64,000 nt of DNA from NCBI RefSeq assembly GCF_016907875.1, contig NZ_JAFBCU010000001.1, positions 372,001 through 436,000 of the forward strand, given 5' to 3'. A program made the translations under genes and the position numbers. Below are positions 43,856 through 51,156 of this stretch, in pieces. This stretch comes from Arthrobacter roseus. Its GTDB lineage: Bacteria; Actinomycetota; Actinomycetes; Actinomycetales; Micrococcaceae. Each line of letters starts with the position of its first letter. Within the stretch, counting starts at the first letter, position 1. The notes below the pieces were generated by a model. That model ran no database searches, had not been told where the DNA came from, and saw only the letters and a list, made by a program, of their open reading frames with translations.

Positions 43856-44709
43856 CGAGAAGGTGGTCGGGGGAGTGGGCCCGTGAATCCAAAGGTGAGA
43901 GCCCCACAGTGGAGGTGCTCATCCCCACCTACGGCCGACCGGCAGAACTGGCCGTGACACTGGCCGGCCCCGCCGCCCAGGACGGACCCGACTTTGGCGT
44001 GATCGTGAGTGACCAAACAACCACACGGCCAGACTGGGAGCACCCAGCAGCGGCTGCAATGGTGCGGGTGCTTCGGGCCCAAGGCCGACCGGTGCGGGTG
44101 GAGCAGCACCTCCCGCGTCGTGGAATGGCTGAACAACGACAGTAGTTGCTGGACCTCGCCACGGCGCCAAGCGTGATGTTCCTCGACAACGACGTCTGGC
44201 TGGAACCTGACATGCTGACGCGCATGATGGAAGCGCTCCGCGCATCCGGCGGGGGTTTCGTTGGAGCAGCTGTGCAGGAATTGTCCTTTCTCGACGACGA
44301 TCGTCCAACAGAACGGCGGACCCTGGAGCTCTGGAACGGCCGGGTAACACCGGAACGAATACGGGCCAACACCAGAGCACACGCGCGCTGGGCACTTCAC
44401 AACGCAGCCAACATGGCCCACGCTGCCGCCCACCTCAATGTAGAGCTTGGCGGATGGGTTTTGTACAAAGTGGCCTGGGTGGGTGGCTGTGTGCTTTTCG
44501 ACAGGCAAAAGCTGATCGATTGCGGAGGATTCACCTTCTGGAAGGACCTCCCTGCTGACCACGCTGGCGAAGACGTCACTGCCCAATGGCGAGTCATGGA
44601 GAGATACGGCGGCGCCGGCATGATGCCTTCTGGAGCCGTCCATCTCGAGGCCCCCACCACGGTGACCAACAGGAGGGTCGACGCCGCAGAGAAACTGCTG
44701 GATCACTGA
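43852..44709 (+). pseudogene. Glycosyltransferase family 2 gene interrupted by one in-frame stop
   Basis: The frame opens at GTG 43852 (overlapping hldE) with TVEVLIPTYGRPAELAVTLA, then reaches TAG at 44143-44145 inside RGMAEQRQ-stop-LLDLA, and continues uninterrupted with VMFLDNDVWLEP (the DxD-type donor site), VAWVGGCVLF and GEDVTAQWRVM to TGA 44709. Without the stop the whole would be one 285-residue GT-A enzyme. There is no frameshift and no ribosome site after the stop. It is most likely a recent nonsense mutation; readthrough or a sequencing error are alternatives. Confidence 0.85.
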
Positions 44710-45224
44710 ACCCACTCATCGCCGTCGGCGAGTAATTCCCTCAGCGTTCCGCGACCCAAATACGGTTGACCGGCCAGAAACGACAACTCACCGCCGGTAG
44801 GACGCCCATTCGCGCGACCCACCACCCAGTACAGCTGCACAGCCTTGAACCCACCTACCCCGTAGCGCCGGTCAGTCTCCTCCAACTGAGCACAGTTTTC
44901 ATCGCTCACCGGGGACACCAGTGCATCGAAGCGGTCATTGCTCACCGTCCCACCAGCAGCAATGAGCTCCCCCAGACGGTGTTGGACCACCTCCCATTGC
45001 TGTCGCAGCTCAATGGTGTCCCGCCCAAAAAACACCAACTCGGGCAGGCCATAGTCCGTCAAACCAACCGTATAAACGCAGGGAAACCGCCATCCGGCGT
45101 CGTCAATCCATAACGAAAAGCCGTTGCTCGACGTCGGGCCCTCGAAGGAACAACCGGGCTCATCAGGCCACAGGAGAACCGGTGGATCATCAAGGGCAGG
45201 TGGACTGAATGCAAGGTCCGTCAT
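44703..45224 (-). CDS. DUF4262 family protein
   Basis: This 173-aa soluble protein has WRFPCVYTVGLTDYGLPELV and the preceding IDDAGW, the start of the DUF4262 domain; ELRQQWEVVQHRLGELIA and FKAVQLYWVV are also consistent. No function is known for the family. ATG 45224 has GAAGGAG 6 nt upstream, so longer frames toward 45488 are excluded. The 3' end overlaps the broken glycosyltransferase gene by 7 bp. Confidence 0.8.
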   Translation of the reverse strand: MTDLAFSPPALDDPPVLLWPDEPGCSFEGPTSSNGFSLWIDDAGWRFPCVYTVGLTDYGLPELVFFGRDTIELRQQWEVVQHRLGELIAAGGTVSNDRFDALVSPVSDENCAQLEETDRRYGVGGFKAVQLYWVVGRANGRPTGGELSFLAGQPYLGRGTLRELLADGDEWVQ

Positions 45225-45354
45225 GGAACTCCTTCGGGTCAGCGGCGCAGGCACACACCCTCCCATCCGGCTCTGACATTTTCCGGATACTTCCCGCGAC
45301 GACGGGATACTGTGAACGTCAGGAACACCCATAAACCCGATCAGGAGAACCTTC

Positions 45355-46167
45355 GTGAACTTCCCCACGTTCGAAACCCTAGCCACCGAACAACAGGGCA
45401 ATGCCCTGCTCGTGACCGTCAACAGGCCCAAGGCCATGAACGCCCTTGCGCAGCAGGTCGTCGAAGATCTGCATACGCTCTTGGACATCGTGGAGGAGCA
45501 TGCGCGTCACGGAGGAGGGTGGCCGGTGCGCGGGATTGTGCTCACCGGTGCCGGCGGGAAGGCATTCGTTGCTGGAGCCGATATTCGCGAAATGTCTGCC
45601 ATGGAAGCGGCCGCGGCGTCCGCGTACAGCGCGCGCACGCAGGACCTCACGCTACGGCTGGAATCCCTGCCGCTGCCCGTGATTGCTGCCGTCGACGGTT
45701 TTGCTCTCGGTGGCGGGTGTGAGCTGGCCATGGCGTGCGACTTCATCTACGCCACGGAGGCGGCCTCCTTCGGTCAACCCGAGGTCAACCTGGGTCTGGT
45801 CCCCGGATTTGGCGGTAGTGTTCGGTTGCAGCAACTGGTTGGTCCTGCCCGGGCGAAGGAACTGATTTTCACCGGACACCGGATCCACGCTTCGGAGGCA
45901 GAGCGGATTGGGCTCGTCCACACGGTCTTCTCGACCGCAACCGAAATGCACGACGCCGCCCGCGCCACCATCGAAGACATTGCCACGAAGTCACCGGTCG
46001 CCGTCGCCAACGCCAAGGCCACGATCAACGCGACCGCTGGGCGTACCACTGCCGAGGGGCTCGAGGTTGAGAATTGGTCATTCCGTCAAGCGTTCGGTAC
46101 TGAAGACATGCAGGAGGGGGTGCGGGCGTTCCTGGCCAAGGAGACGCCATCGTTCCCGGGGCGGTAG
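45355..46167 (+). CDS. Enoyl-CoA hydratase/isomerase (crotonase) family protein
   Basis: The protein has 270 aa with crotonase features: VTVNRPKAMNALAQQ, oxyanion-forming GGKAFVAGADIREM, VDGFALGGGCELAMACDF and QPEVNLGLVPGFGGS, with both catalytic glutamates (E in GGGCELAM and in QPEVNLG). It hydrates enoyl-CoA in fatty acid breakdown. GTG 45355 has AGGAG upstream. It is a single gene, followed by the palindromic element that carries the insertion sequence. Confidence 0.93.
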   Translation: MNFPTFETLATEQQGNALLVTVNRPKAMNALAQQVVEDLHTLLDIVEEHARHGGGWPVRGIVLTGAGGKAFVAGADIREMSAMEAAAASAYSARTQDLTLRLESLPLPVIAAVDGFALGGGCELAMACDFIYATEAASFGQPEVNLGLVPGFGGSVRLQQLVGPARAKELIFTGHRIHASEAERIGLVHTVFSTATEMHDAARATIEDIATKSPVAVANAKATINATAGRTTAEGLEVENWSFRQAFGTEDMQEGVRAFLAKETPSFPGR

Positions 46168-46217
46168 TCGGACGGCTGGGACCGGGGCCGGTAGTGCTCC
46201 GATGTCCCCGCCGTGAT

Positions 46218-46241
46218 TGACCATTGGTCACTCGTGGTTGG
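46218..46241 (+). repeat. Palindromic intergenic element A, left arm (split by the IS)
   Basis: TGACCATTGGTCACTCGTGGTTGG pairs 22 of 24 bases with the right arm at 47531-47554. Before the IS entered, the two arms were separated by a 15-nt loop (ACACACCCTCTGATT). The first 13 bases of the arm are themselves a palindrome. A second element of the same design lies at 48576-48645. Confidence 0.85.
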
Positions 46242-46261
46242 ACACACCCTCTGATTCCAAC
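46242..46261. repeat. 20-bp direct repeat flanking the IS, left copy
   Basis: ACACACCCTCTGATTCCAAC is present once on each side of the insertion sequence (second copy 47516-47535), as a target duplication would be. It spans the loop and the first five bases of the right arm of palindrome A, so removing one copy and the IS restores a clean hairpin. Confidence 0.85.
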
Positions 46262-47515
46262 TGTCCTGTCTCAGGACTTCGTGGACGTTTGTGTCTTATG
46301 ACTTCGTGGACATTTGATGTCTCAGCTTGTCGTGGACAGTTGCGGGTTGTTGAACCGCGGTTTGCCGTTTCCAACGTATCTGGTGTCTTGGGCCGGTCTG
46401 GAATGAGAGATGATTTCGGTGCCTCGCGTATCGAAGAAGGTGACAGTGGTGGTGTCATGCACGATGTGGATCTGCTGGCGGAACAGGCGCTGTCGCGATG
46501 GGTGTAGCGTCCCAGGCTTCTTTGGGGGTTGTTCCCGGCGGAAGCGATTGGTGTTCGCGTTCGGTGTTGTAATACTGGTCGAAGGTCTTCAGCTGCTCTT
46601 GGAGCTCATCGAGACTGACTGCTGGTGCTTGTCTGTTCAAATATTTATGCAGTGTTTGATGGATCCGTTCGTTTTTGCCCTGCGTGGTGGGTTTATATGG
46701 TTTACCGGTGATTGGCTCCACGCCTAGGGTTTTCAGATAGTTCACGAGTATCCCTTGGCGTCCACGGCGGGTGGGATTCAATGCGGCATCATTATCCGAG
46801 AGAAACTTCTGGGGTATCCCGTGCCGGGCGATGGCCGTGGCGACGACCTGCAAGGCGGCCTCGCTTGTCTCGCCCGATGCTGCCAACGACGCCAGCGCCA
46901 GCCGGGAATGGTCATCGATGAGCTGGAACAGCGCGACTTTACGTCCGTTGGATAAGGACCACTCTGTGGCGTCGATCTGCCAACAGCAGTTCGGGGCTGG
47001 ATAAACGAAACGTCGGTACGAGGACCGGGGCCTCTTGCGAGGTGCAGGGATAACGACACCAGCACGGGTGAAGATCCTCGCTAGCGTCGCCCGGGACGGT
47101 GGAGTCAGACCCATCCGGCGTAATTTGGCTCGAACACTAAGTGGTCCGTGATCGAAGCCACCGCGTTCCAAGCCCTCTCTAATTTCCAGGGCCAGCTTGA
47201 CCATGGCCTCGCTTGTCGAGGAGGGGCTGTTATGTGGTTTGGTCGAGCGCAACTCCATTGCCGGCCACTGCCCCACGGACATCGACGCAGCACGAACCTT
47301 ATAGAACCACGACCGTGATACTCCATGCTCACGGCAAAACATACTCACTGATCCCAGGGGTGAATCCGGTGGCCACGCAGCCACCAGCAGCCTGACCTTA
47401 ATATCGGGTTTGTATTCGCTCATACACGAGAGCAAATACCGCTTATGTCCACGAAGTCATGAGACACACTGTCTACGATGTCCTGAGACATAAACGTCCA
47501 TTAAGTCATGAGACT
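46262..47515. mobile_element. IS481-family insertion sequence
   Basis: This 1254-bp element has one transposase gene and ends that each carry three spaced copies of a TGTCTCATGACTTCGTGGAC-like repeat: left at 46267, 46292 and 46318, right (minus strand) at 47446, 47470 and 47495. Outer copies act as terminal inverted repeats; inner ones may be extra transposase sites. It is flanked by a 20-bp direct repeat. The transposase is intact, so the element may be active. Confidence 0.88.
46455..47423 (-). CDS. IS481-family transposase
   Basis: This DDE transposase of about 322 aa has an N-terminal helix-turn-helix (MFCREHGVSRSWFYKVRA), a second helical part (VRAKLRRMGLTPPSRATLAR), and an rve-type catalytic core: D in WQIDATEWS, D in FLSDNDAALN and E in TTQGKNERIHQTLH. 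The C-terminal YYNTEREHQSLPPGTTPKEAW is typical. It joins the transposon to new target DNA. Start ATG 47423; an ATG at 47435 is also in frame. The gene is undamaged. Confidence 0.92.
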   Translation of the reverse strand: MSEYKPDIKVRLLVAAWPPDSPLGSVSMFCREHGVSRSWFYKVRAASMSVGQWPAMELRSTKPHNSPSSTSEAMVKLALEIREGLERGGFDHGPLSVRAKLRRMGLTPPSRATLARIFTRAGVVIPAPRKRPRSSYRRFVYPAPNCCWQIDATEWSLSNGRKVALFQLIDDHSRLALASLAASGETSEAALQVVATAIARHGIPQKFLSDNDAALNPTRRGRQGILVNYLKTLGVEPITGKPYKPTTQGKNERIHQTLHKYLNRQAPAVSLDELQEQLKTFDQYYNTEREHQSLPPGTTPKEAWDATPIATAPVPPADPHRA

Positions 47516-47554
47516 ACACACCCTCTGATTCCAACCACTAGTGCCCAATGGTCA
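47516..47554. repeat. Right direct-repeat copy and right arm of palindromic element A
   Basis: The second copy of the 20-bp direct repeat covers 47516-47535. The right arm CCAACCACTAGTGCCCAATGGTCA (47531-47554) is complementary to 46218-46241. A TTATCCACA 9-mer follows at 47572-47580. Confidence 0.85.
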
Positions 47555-47637
47555 GTACGGAGCCGCCCAAGTTATCCACAAAGCCCTGTGGGCAAGAGCA
47601 TTTGGGCTCATAAAACCGCAGAATCAGATCATGAGAA

Positions 47638-47661
47638 CCGCTTCACCGCTTCACCGCTTCA
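47638..47661. repeat. 8-bp tandem repeat CCGCTTCA x3
   Basis: Three perfect head-to-tail copies of CCGCTTCA (47638, 47646, 47654) are followed by a partial copy. They lie between an ATG at 47631 and the GTG start of the next gene. Eight is not a multiple of three, so a change in copy number shifts the frame of anything translated from 47631. Confidence 0.8.
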
Positions 47662-47697
47662 CCGCTCCCGCAGCCGTTCAACCGCGAGCCGTTTTCC

Positions 47698-48570
47698 GTG
47701 CCGGATGCGTTGAGGTCAGGAGTTACCCGTCAGCGTCTCCGGGCCGAGGACCTGCGGACGCCAACCCGTGGTTCACGGATTCACGCAGTAGCCTCAGCTG
47801 ATCTTGTTGCACAGTGTCAGGCTTACCACCGTGTCTTGCCCGACGCCGTCGTCAGCCACTCCACGGCCGCGCGCCTCTGGCGCATATGCCTGCCGACTCG
47901 GTTCCAGAATGAAGGTGTTGTCCACGTGACCCGGTCGCCGCCGCGTCGCGCGCCCCGACGTCGAGGGCTCGTTGGGCACGTGCTCCGCATGGAGGAAGAG
48001 GACATCCATCACGGCCAGTTGATCAGTGCAACGACAGTTGTCCGTACCTGGTTTGATCTTGCGTCGCAGCTAAGCCTCGAGGAACCCATCATGGCGGGCG
48101 ATCACCTCGTGCGCCGGCAAGAACCGGATTCAACCGTTGAGGAACTGGACGCAATAGTGGTCAGAATGAGCGGCATGCCCCAAGCCGCCCGTGCCAGATC
48201 TGCGCTGGAACTTGTTCGCCCGAACACCGATTCACCGAAGGAAACTCAGCTCCGGCTGGCGCTGGTACGTGCAGGACTTCCCGAACCGGAAATCAATGTC
48301 CCTCTTCTGGATAGCCGCTCGCGCTACGTGCAGACGCCGGATATGACCCTTCGGCAACAACGTCTCATTCTGCAGTACGACGGCGGCCATCACCTTCAGG
48401 AGGAACAGCGGCGACGCGACATCGGGCGGGATGAAGATGCGATTGCGCTTGGATGGCGGGTGCTGAAATTCACCGAGCACGACTTCCGGCCGGGCCCATC
48501 TGGAAGGCCCAAAGCGGTGGAACGCGTGGAGTCGGCGCTACGGGAGCGCGGCTGGCACCGCACAGCCTAA
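47698..48570 (+). CDS. Hypothetical protein with DUF559-type endonuclease-like C-terminus
   Basis: The protein has 290 aa. The N-terminal half resembles AbiEi-type antitoxin-like proteins common in actinobacteria (GVTRQRLRAEDLRTPTRG, VVSHSTAARLW); the C-terminal part has TPDMTLRQQRLILQYDGG, HHLQEEQRRRDIGRDE and GWRVLKFTEHDF, a DUF559/Vsr-like nuclease-fold pattern. Function unproven. GTG 47698 has no good ribosome site; the frame is open further up but has no start codon there. The gene lies between two copies of a palindromic element. Confidence 0.75.
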   Translation: MPDALRSGVTRQRLRAEDLRTPTRGSRIHAVASADLVAQCQAYHRVLPDAVVSHSTAARLWRICLPTRFQNEGVVHVTRSPPRRAPRRRGLVGHVLRMEEEDIHHGQLISATTVVRTWFDLASQLSLEEPIMAGDHLVRRQEPDSTVEELDAIVVRMSGMPQAARARSALELVRPNTDSPKETQLRLALVRAGLPEPEINVPLLDSRSRYVQTPDMTLRQQRLILQYDGGHHLQEEQRRRDIGRDEDAIALGWRVLKFTEHDFRPGPSGRPKAVERVESALRERGWHRTA

Positions 48571-48575
48571 ACCGA

Positions 48576-48645
48576 GAGTGACCAATGGTCACTTGTAGTT
48601 GGTAAAACCGGTGTAGCTCCAACCACAAGTGACCATTGGTCACTC
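48576..48645. repeat. Palindromic intergenic element B (intact)
   Basis: The arms at 48576-48602 and 48619-48645 pair 26 of 27 bases around a 16-nt loop. Each arm contains TGACCAATGGTCA or TGACCATTGGTCA, itself a 13-bp palindrome. The sequence and design match element A. It lies between the convergent ends of the DUF559-like and Dps genes and may end transcription both ways, although there is no T-run. Confidence 0.85.
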
Positions 48646-48671
48646 AGCGAAAGGTCTTTAGAGGAAAGCGG

Positions 48672-49172
48672 CTACTGCGTTGCGCCCTCGCCGTACGCCT
48701 TGCTCGGCTTGACCACTGTGGCCGTAGCCTTGAGGTTCTCCGCATTGACCATCCACGCGTACTGCTCCAACTTCGCGATGAAGCCGTGCAGCAAGTCGGC
48801 TGTGGTGGGGTCTTCTTCGTCCACCTCGTCGTGAACTTCGCGCATCCGCTCGACGGTGCTTTCCAGCATCGCCACAACGAGCGTCACCGCGTCCTTGGTA
48901 TCGATGAGGCCTTCGGGGAACGGCGGGAGCGAGGTGTTCTTCGCTACCGCTTCGCCGCGTCCATCCGGTACGGCGTGAAGTGCACGCATGCGCTCAGCTG
49001 TTACGTCCGTGAATTCGCGGGCATCGGCGACGATCTCGTCCAGCTGAAGATGTAAGTCCCGGAAGTTCTTGCCCACGAGGTTCCAGTGTGCCTGCTTGCC
49101 CTGAAGATGCAGTTCGATCAGGTCCACGAGCACAAGCTGCAAGTTGTCAGTAAGAGTCTTTGACGCCTTCAT
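48672..49172 (-). CDS. dps: Dps family DNA-binding ferroxidase
   Basis: The protein has 166 aa, a four-helix ferritin-like fold. The ferroxidase ligands sit at the subunit interface: H in QAHWNLVGKNF, D/E in LHLQLDEIVADAREF. DLLHGFIAKLEQYAWM is the last core helix, and the tail ends PSKAYGEGATQ. Dps stores iron and protects DNA in starvation and oxidative stress. GGAGG lies 5 nt before the ATG. Single gene. Confidence 0.94.
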   Translation of the reverse strand: MKASKTLTDNLQLVLVDLIELHLQGKQAHWNLVGKNFRDLHLQLDEIVADAREFTDVTAERMRALHAVPDGRGEAVAKNTSLPPFPEGLIDTKDAVTLVVAMLESTVERMREVHDEVDEEDPTTADLLHGFIAKLEQYAWMVNAENLKATATVVKPSKAYGEGATQ

Positions 49173-49345
49173 GAATCCTCCATGTCTGGGAATTGTGCGA
49201 ACCCCTTAAATCTAGCCCGACGTCGGATACTAAGCCAGCGAGGCAATTCTCCTGAGAGCGTAGGGTGGTTAATTGCTCTGAGGTATGAAGTCTGCTTAGG
49301 GTAGGGATGCATGCAAGAGTCTGCGACAACTGCGAGGAGTGAAAC

Positions 49346-49813
49346 ATGGCAAATGTTCAAGAGTCCATCGACGTAGCAGTTCCCGTCAGTACCGCCTATG
49401 ACCAGTGGACACAGTTCGAATCCTTTCCCCACTTCATGAGCGGCGTTGAGTCGATCACGCAGCTCACGGACACCACTAATCATTGGAAAACCAAGATCGG
49501 TGGCGTCGAGCGCGAGTTCGACACAGAGATCACCGAGCAGCACGCTGACGAGCGCGTTGCGTGGAAGAGCGTTGACGGCACTTCGCACGCCGGCGTGGTG
49601 ACGTTCCATCGGATCGACGACGGCATGAGCCGCGTGAGCGTCCAGCTGGACTGGAACCCAGAGAGCTTTGCGGAGAAGGCCGGTGCCATTGTTGGTGCCG
49701 ACGACCATCAGGTGAAGGCTGACCTCAAGCGTTTCAAAACGTTCATCGAAAGCAAGGGTACCGAAACCGGTGCATGGCGCGGCGATGTCCAGGCGCCTGG
49801 TTCCGGCAACTAG
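49346..49813 (+). CDS. SRPBCC-family protein (polyketide cyclase/dehydrase-like)
   Basis: The protein has 155 aa. The helix-grip fold shows SIDVAVPVSTAYDQWTQFES, FPHFMSGVESI and GVVTFHRIDDGMSRVSVQLD. Such proteins bind small hydrophobic molecules or act as lipid carriers; the ligand is unknown. GAGGAG lies before the ATG. It is divergent from dps and has its own terminator. Confidence 0.88.
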   Translation: MANVQESIDVAVPVSTAYDQWTQFESFPHFMSGVESITQLTDTTNHWKTKIGGVEREFDTEITEQHADERVAWKSVDGTSHAGVVTFHRIDDGMSRVSVQLDWNPESFAEKAGAIVGADDHQVKADLKRFKTFIESKGTETGAWRGDVQAPGSGN

Positions 49814-49825
49814 ATAACGTAGATA

Positions 49826-49866
49826 AAAAGGTGGCTTGTCCCAATCGGGGCGGGCCACCTTCTTTA
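49826..49866 (+). terminator. Intrinsic terminator
   Basis: AAGGTGGC (49828-49835) pairs with GCCACCTT (49854-49861), and inside it GTCCC pairs with GGGGC. TCTTT follows on the plus strand, and an A-run before the stem gives a T-run on the minus strand. It ends the SRPBCC gene and may serve the convergent pstS. Confidence 0.75.
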
Positions 49867-49894
49867 GCTGAAGCGATTCAGGCTGCGTTCATGG

Positions 49895-51076
49895 TCAGCG
49901 GACTGAGATTCGGGAGATCGCCTCTGTAGCCCGCTCGGAGAGAATGTCCGAAATCGGCGCGCTCTTCGCCGCCTCGGCTGCGGCCTGCTGGCCTTCGTCG
50001 CTGACCACATACGTTCCGAAAGTCCGCACGAGTTCCGCGGTTTCGGCGTCCGTATAGGTGGTGCAGTAGATGTGGTAGCTCACAAGCACCATGGGATAAG
50101 CACCTGCCGCAGTGGTCTGGCGGTCCAGATTCAGTGCTAGATCGTACTCTGCACGGCCTTCGACCCGCTCTGCCTCATCCACCGCTTTTGCCGCACCCTC
50201 AGCACTTACGGGCACGTAATCGTCGCCGACTTTCAGTGCCACCGTGCCGAGCTCCGGGCCCACCGCGGAGTCATCCGCGTAGGTGATGGCGCCGGTGGTT
50301 TTGGACATGGTGCTCACGACGCCGGCGTTACCCTTGGCGTTTTCGCCGCTCAGCTCTCCGGGCCAGGTCCCGTCCGCCTCATAGGGCCAGGCTTTGGGGG
50401 CCACCTCATGTAGGTAATCGGTGAAGTTTTCAGTGGTTCCAGAGTCATCGGAGCGGTTGATCGGTGCCATCCGCAGGTCCGGAAGTTCAAGGTCAGGGTT
50501 CTGTTCAGCGATGGCCGGGTCATTCCAAGTGGCAATTTCACCCTTGAATATGGCGGCAATGGTCGCTGCGTCCATGTTGACGCTGTCGATCCCCGGGACG
50601 TTGAACGCGACGCTGATCGGGGACACGTAGGCCGGGATGTTGAACGCTCCGTCAGGACCGCACGCTTGCTTCGACTCTTCGAACTCTTCGGCTTCCAAAG
50701 ACGCGTCCGACCCGGCGAAATCTACGGCGTTGGCTAGCAGAGCCACACGGCCCGCACCAGAACCGTCTGGAGAGTACTGGATCTGAGCCTTTGGGTGAAT
50801 GGCAGCAAACGAGGCCGTCCACGCCTCCATCGCCGCGCGCTGCGCTGAGGACCCCGCACCAGTGATCGCACCGCTCAGATTCGAGTCCGCATTTTCGGCC
50901 GCACGCCTCTGCTCCTCGCCCAACGGGTAGTCGGATCCGCAACCGGTCAGGGCCAAGAGCCCGATGGCGAGCAACGCCACGCCACGGGCCCACCGGGTTG
51001 CGCTCGCCGAACCAGGAGACGACAAATTATTCGGCGGCAGCGGGCGGTGGGGGCGGGGAGCTGACAGGAAACGCAC
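49895..51076 (-). CDS. pstS: Phosphate-binding lipoprotein PstS
   Basis: The protein has 393 aa. The signal peptide with lipobox (LLALTGCGS) is preceded by a Pro/Arg-rich stretch. The binding fold shows ITGAGSSAQRAAMEAW, YSPDGSGAGR (phosphate loop), FAGSDASLE, and NRSDDSGTTENF. It captures inorganic phosphate for the Pst ABC transporter. No pstC, pstA or pstB is adjacent, so it is a solitary or extra copy. The start may lie a little inside the long N-terminus. Confidence 0.92.
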   Translation of the reverse strand: MRFLSAPRPHRPLPPNNLSSPGSASATRWARGVALLAIGLLALTGCGSDYPLGEEQRRAAENADSNLSGAITGAGSSAQRAAMEAWTASFAAIHPKAQIQYSPDGSGAGRVALLANAVDFAGSDASLEAEEFEESKQACGPDGAFNIPAYVSPISVAFNVPGIDSVNMDAATIAAIFKGEIATWNDPAIAEQNPDLELPDLRMAPINRSDDSGTTENFTDYLHEVAPKAWPYEADGTWPGELSGENAKGNAGVVSTMSKTTGAITYADDSAVGPELGTVALKVGDDYVPVSAEGAAKAVDEAERVEGRAEYDLALNLDRQTTAAGAYPMVLVSYHIYCTTYTDAETAELVRTFGTYVVSDEGQQAAAEAAKSAPISDILSERATEAISRISVR

Positions 51077-51156
51077 TCTTCAAGGGTACCGGGACAGCCC
51101 GGCGTCGGGTTGCCCCATACAACTAAGGGGCGGTCCTCCCGTGGTCAGGCGGGGAA

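Noticed and set aside
46168-47700. Insertion sequence disrupting a protein-coding gene
   Set aside because: The flanks join into a non-coding palindrome with no open frame across it, so no gene was broken.
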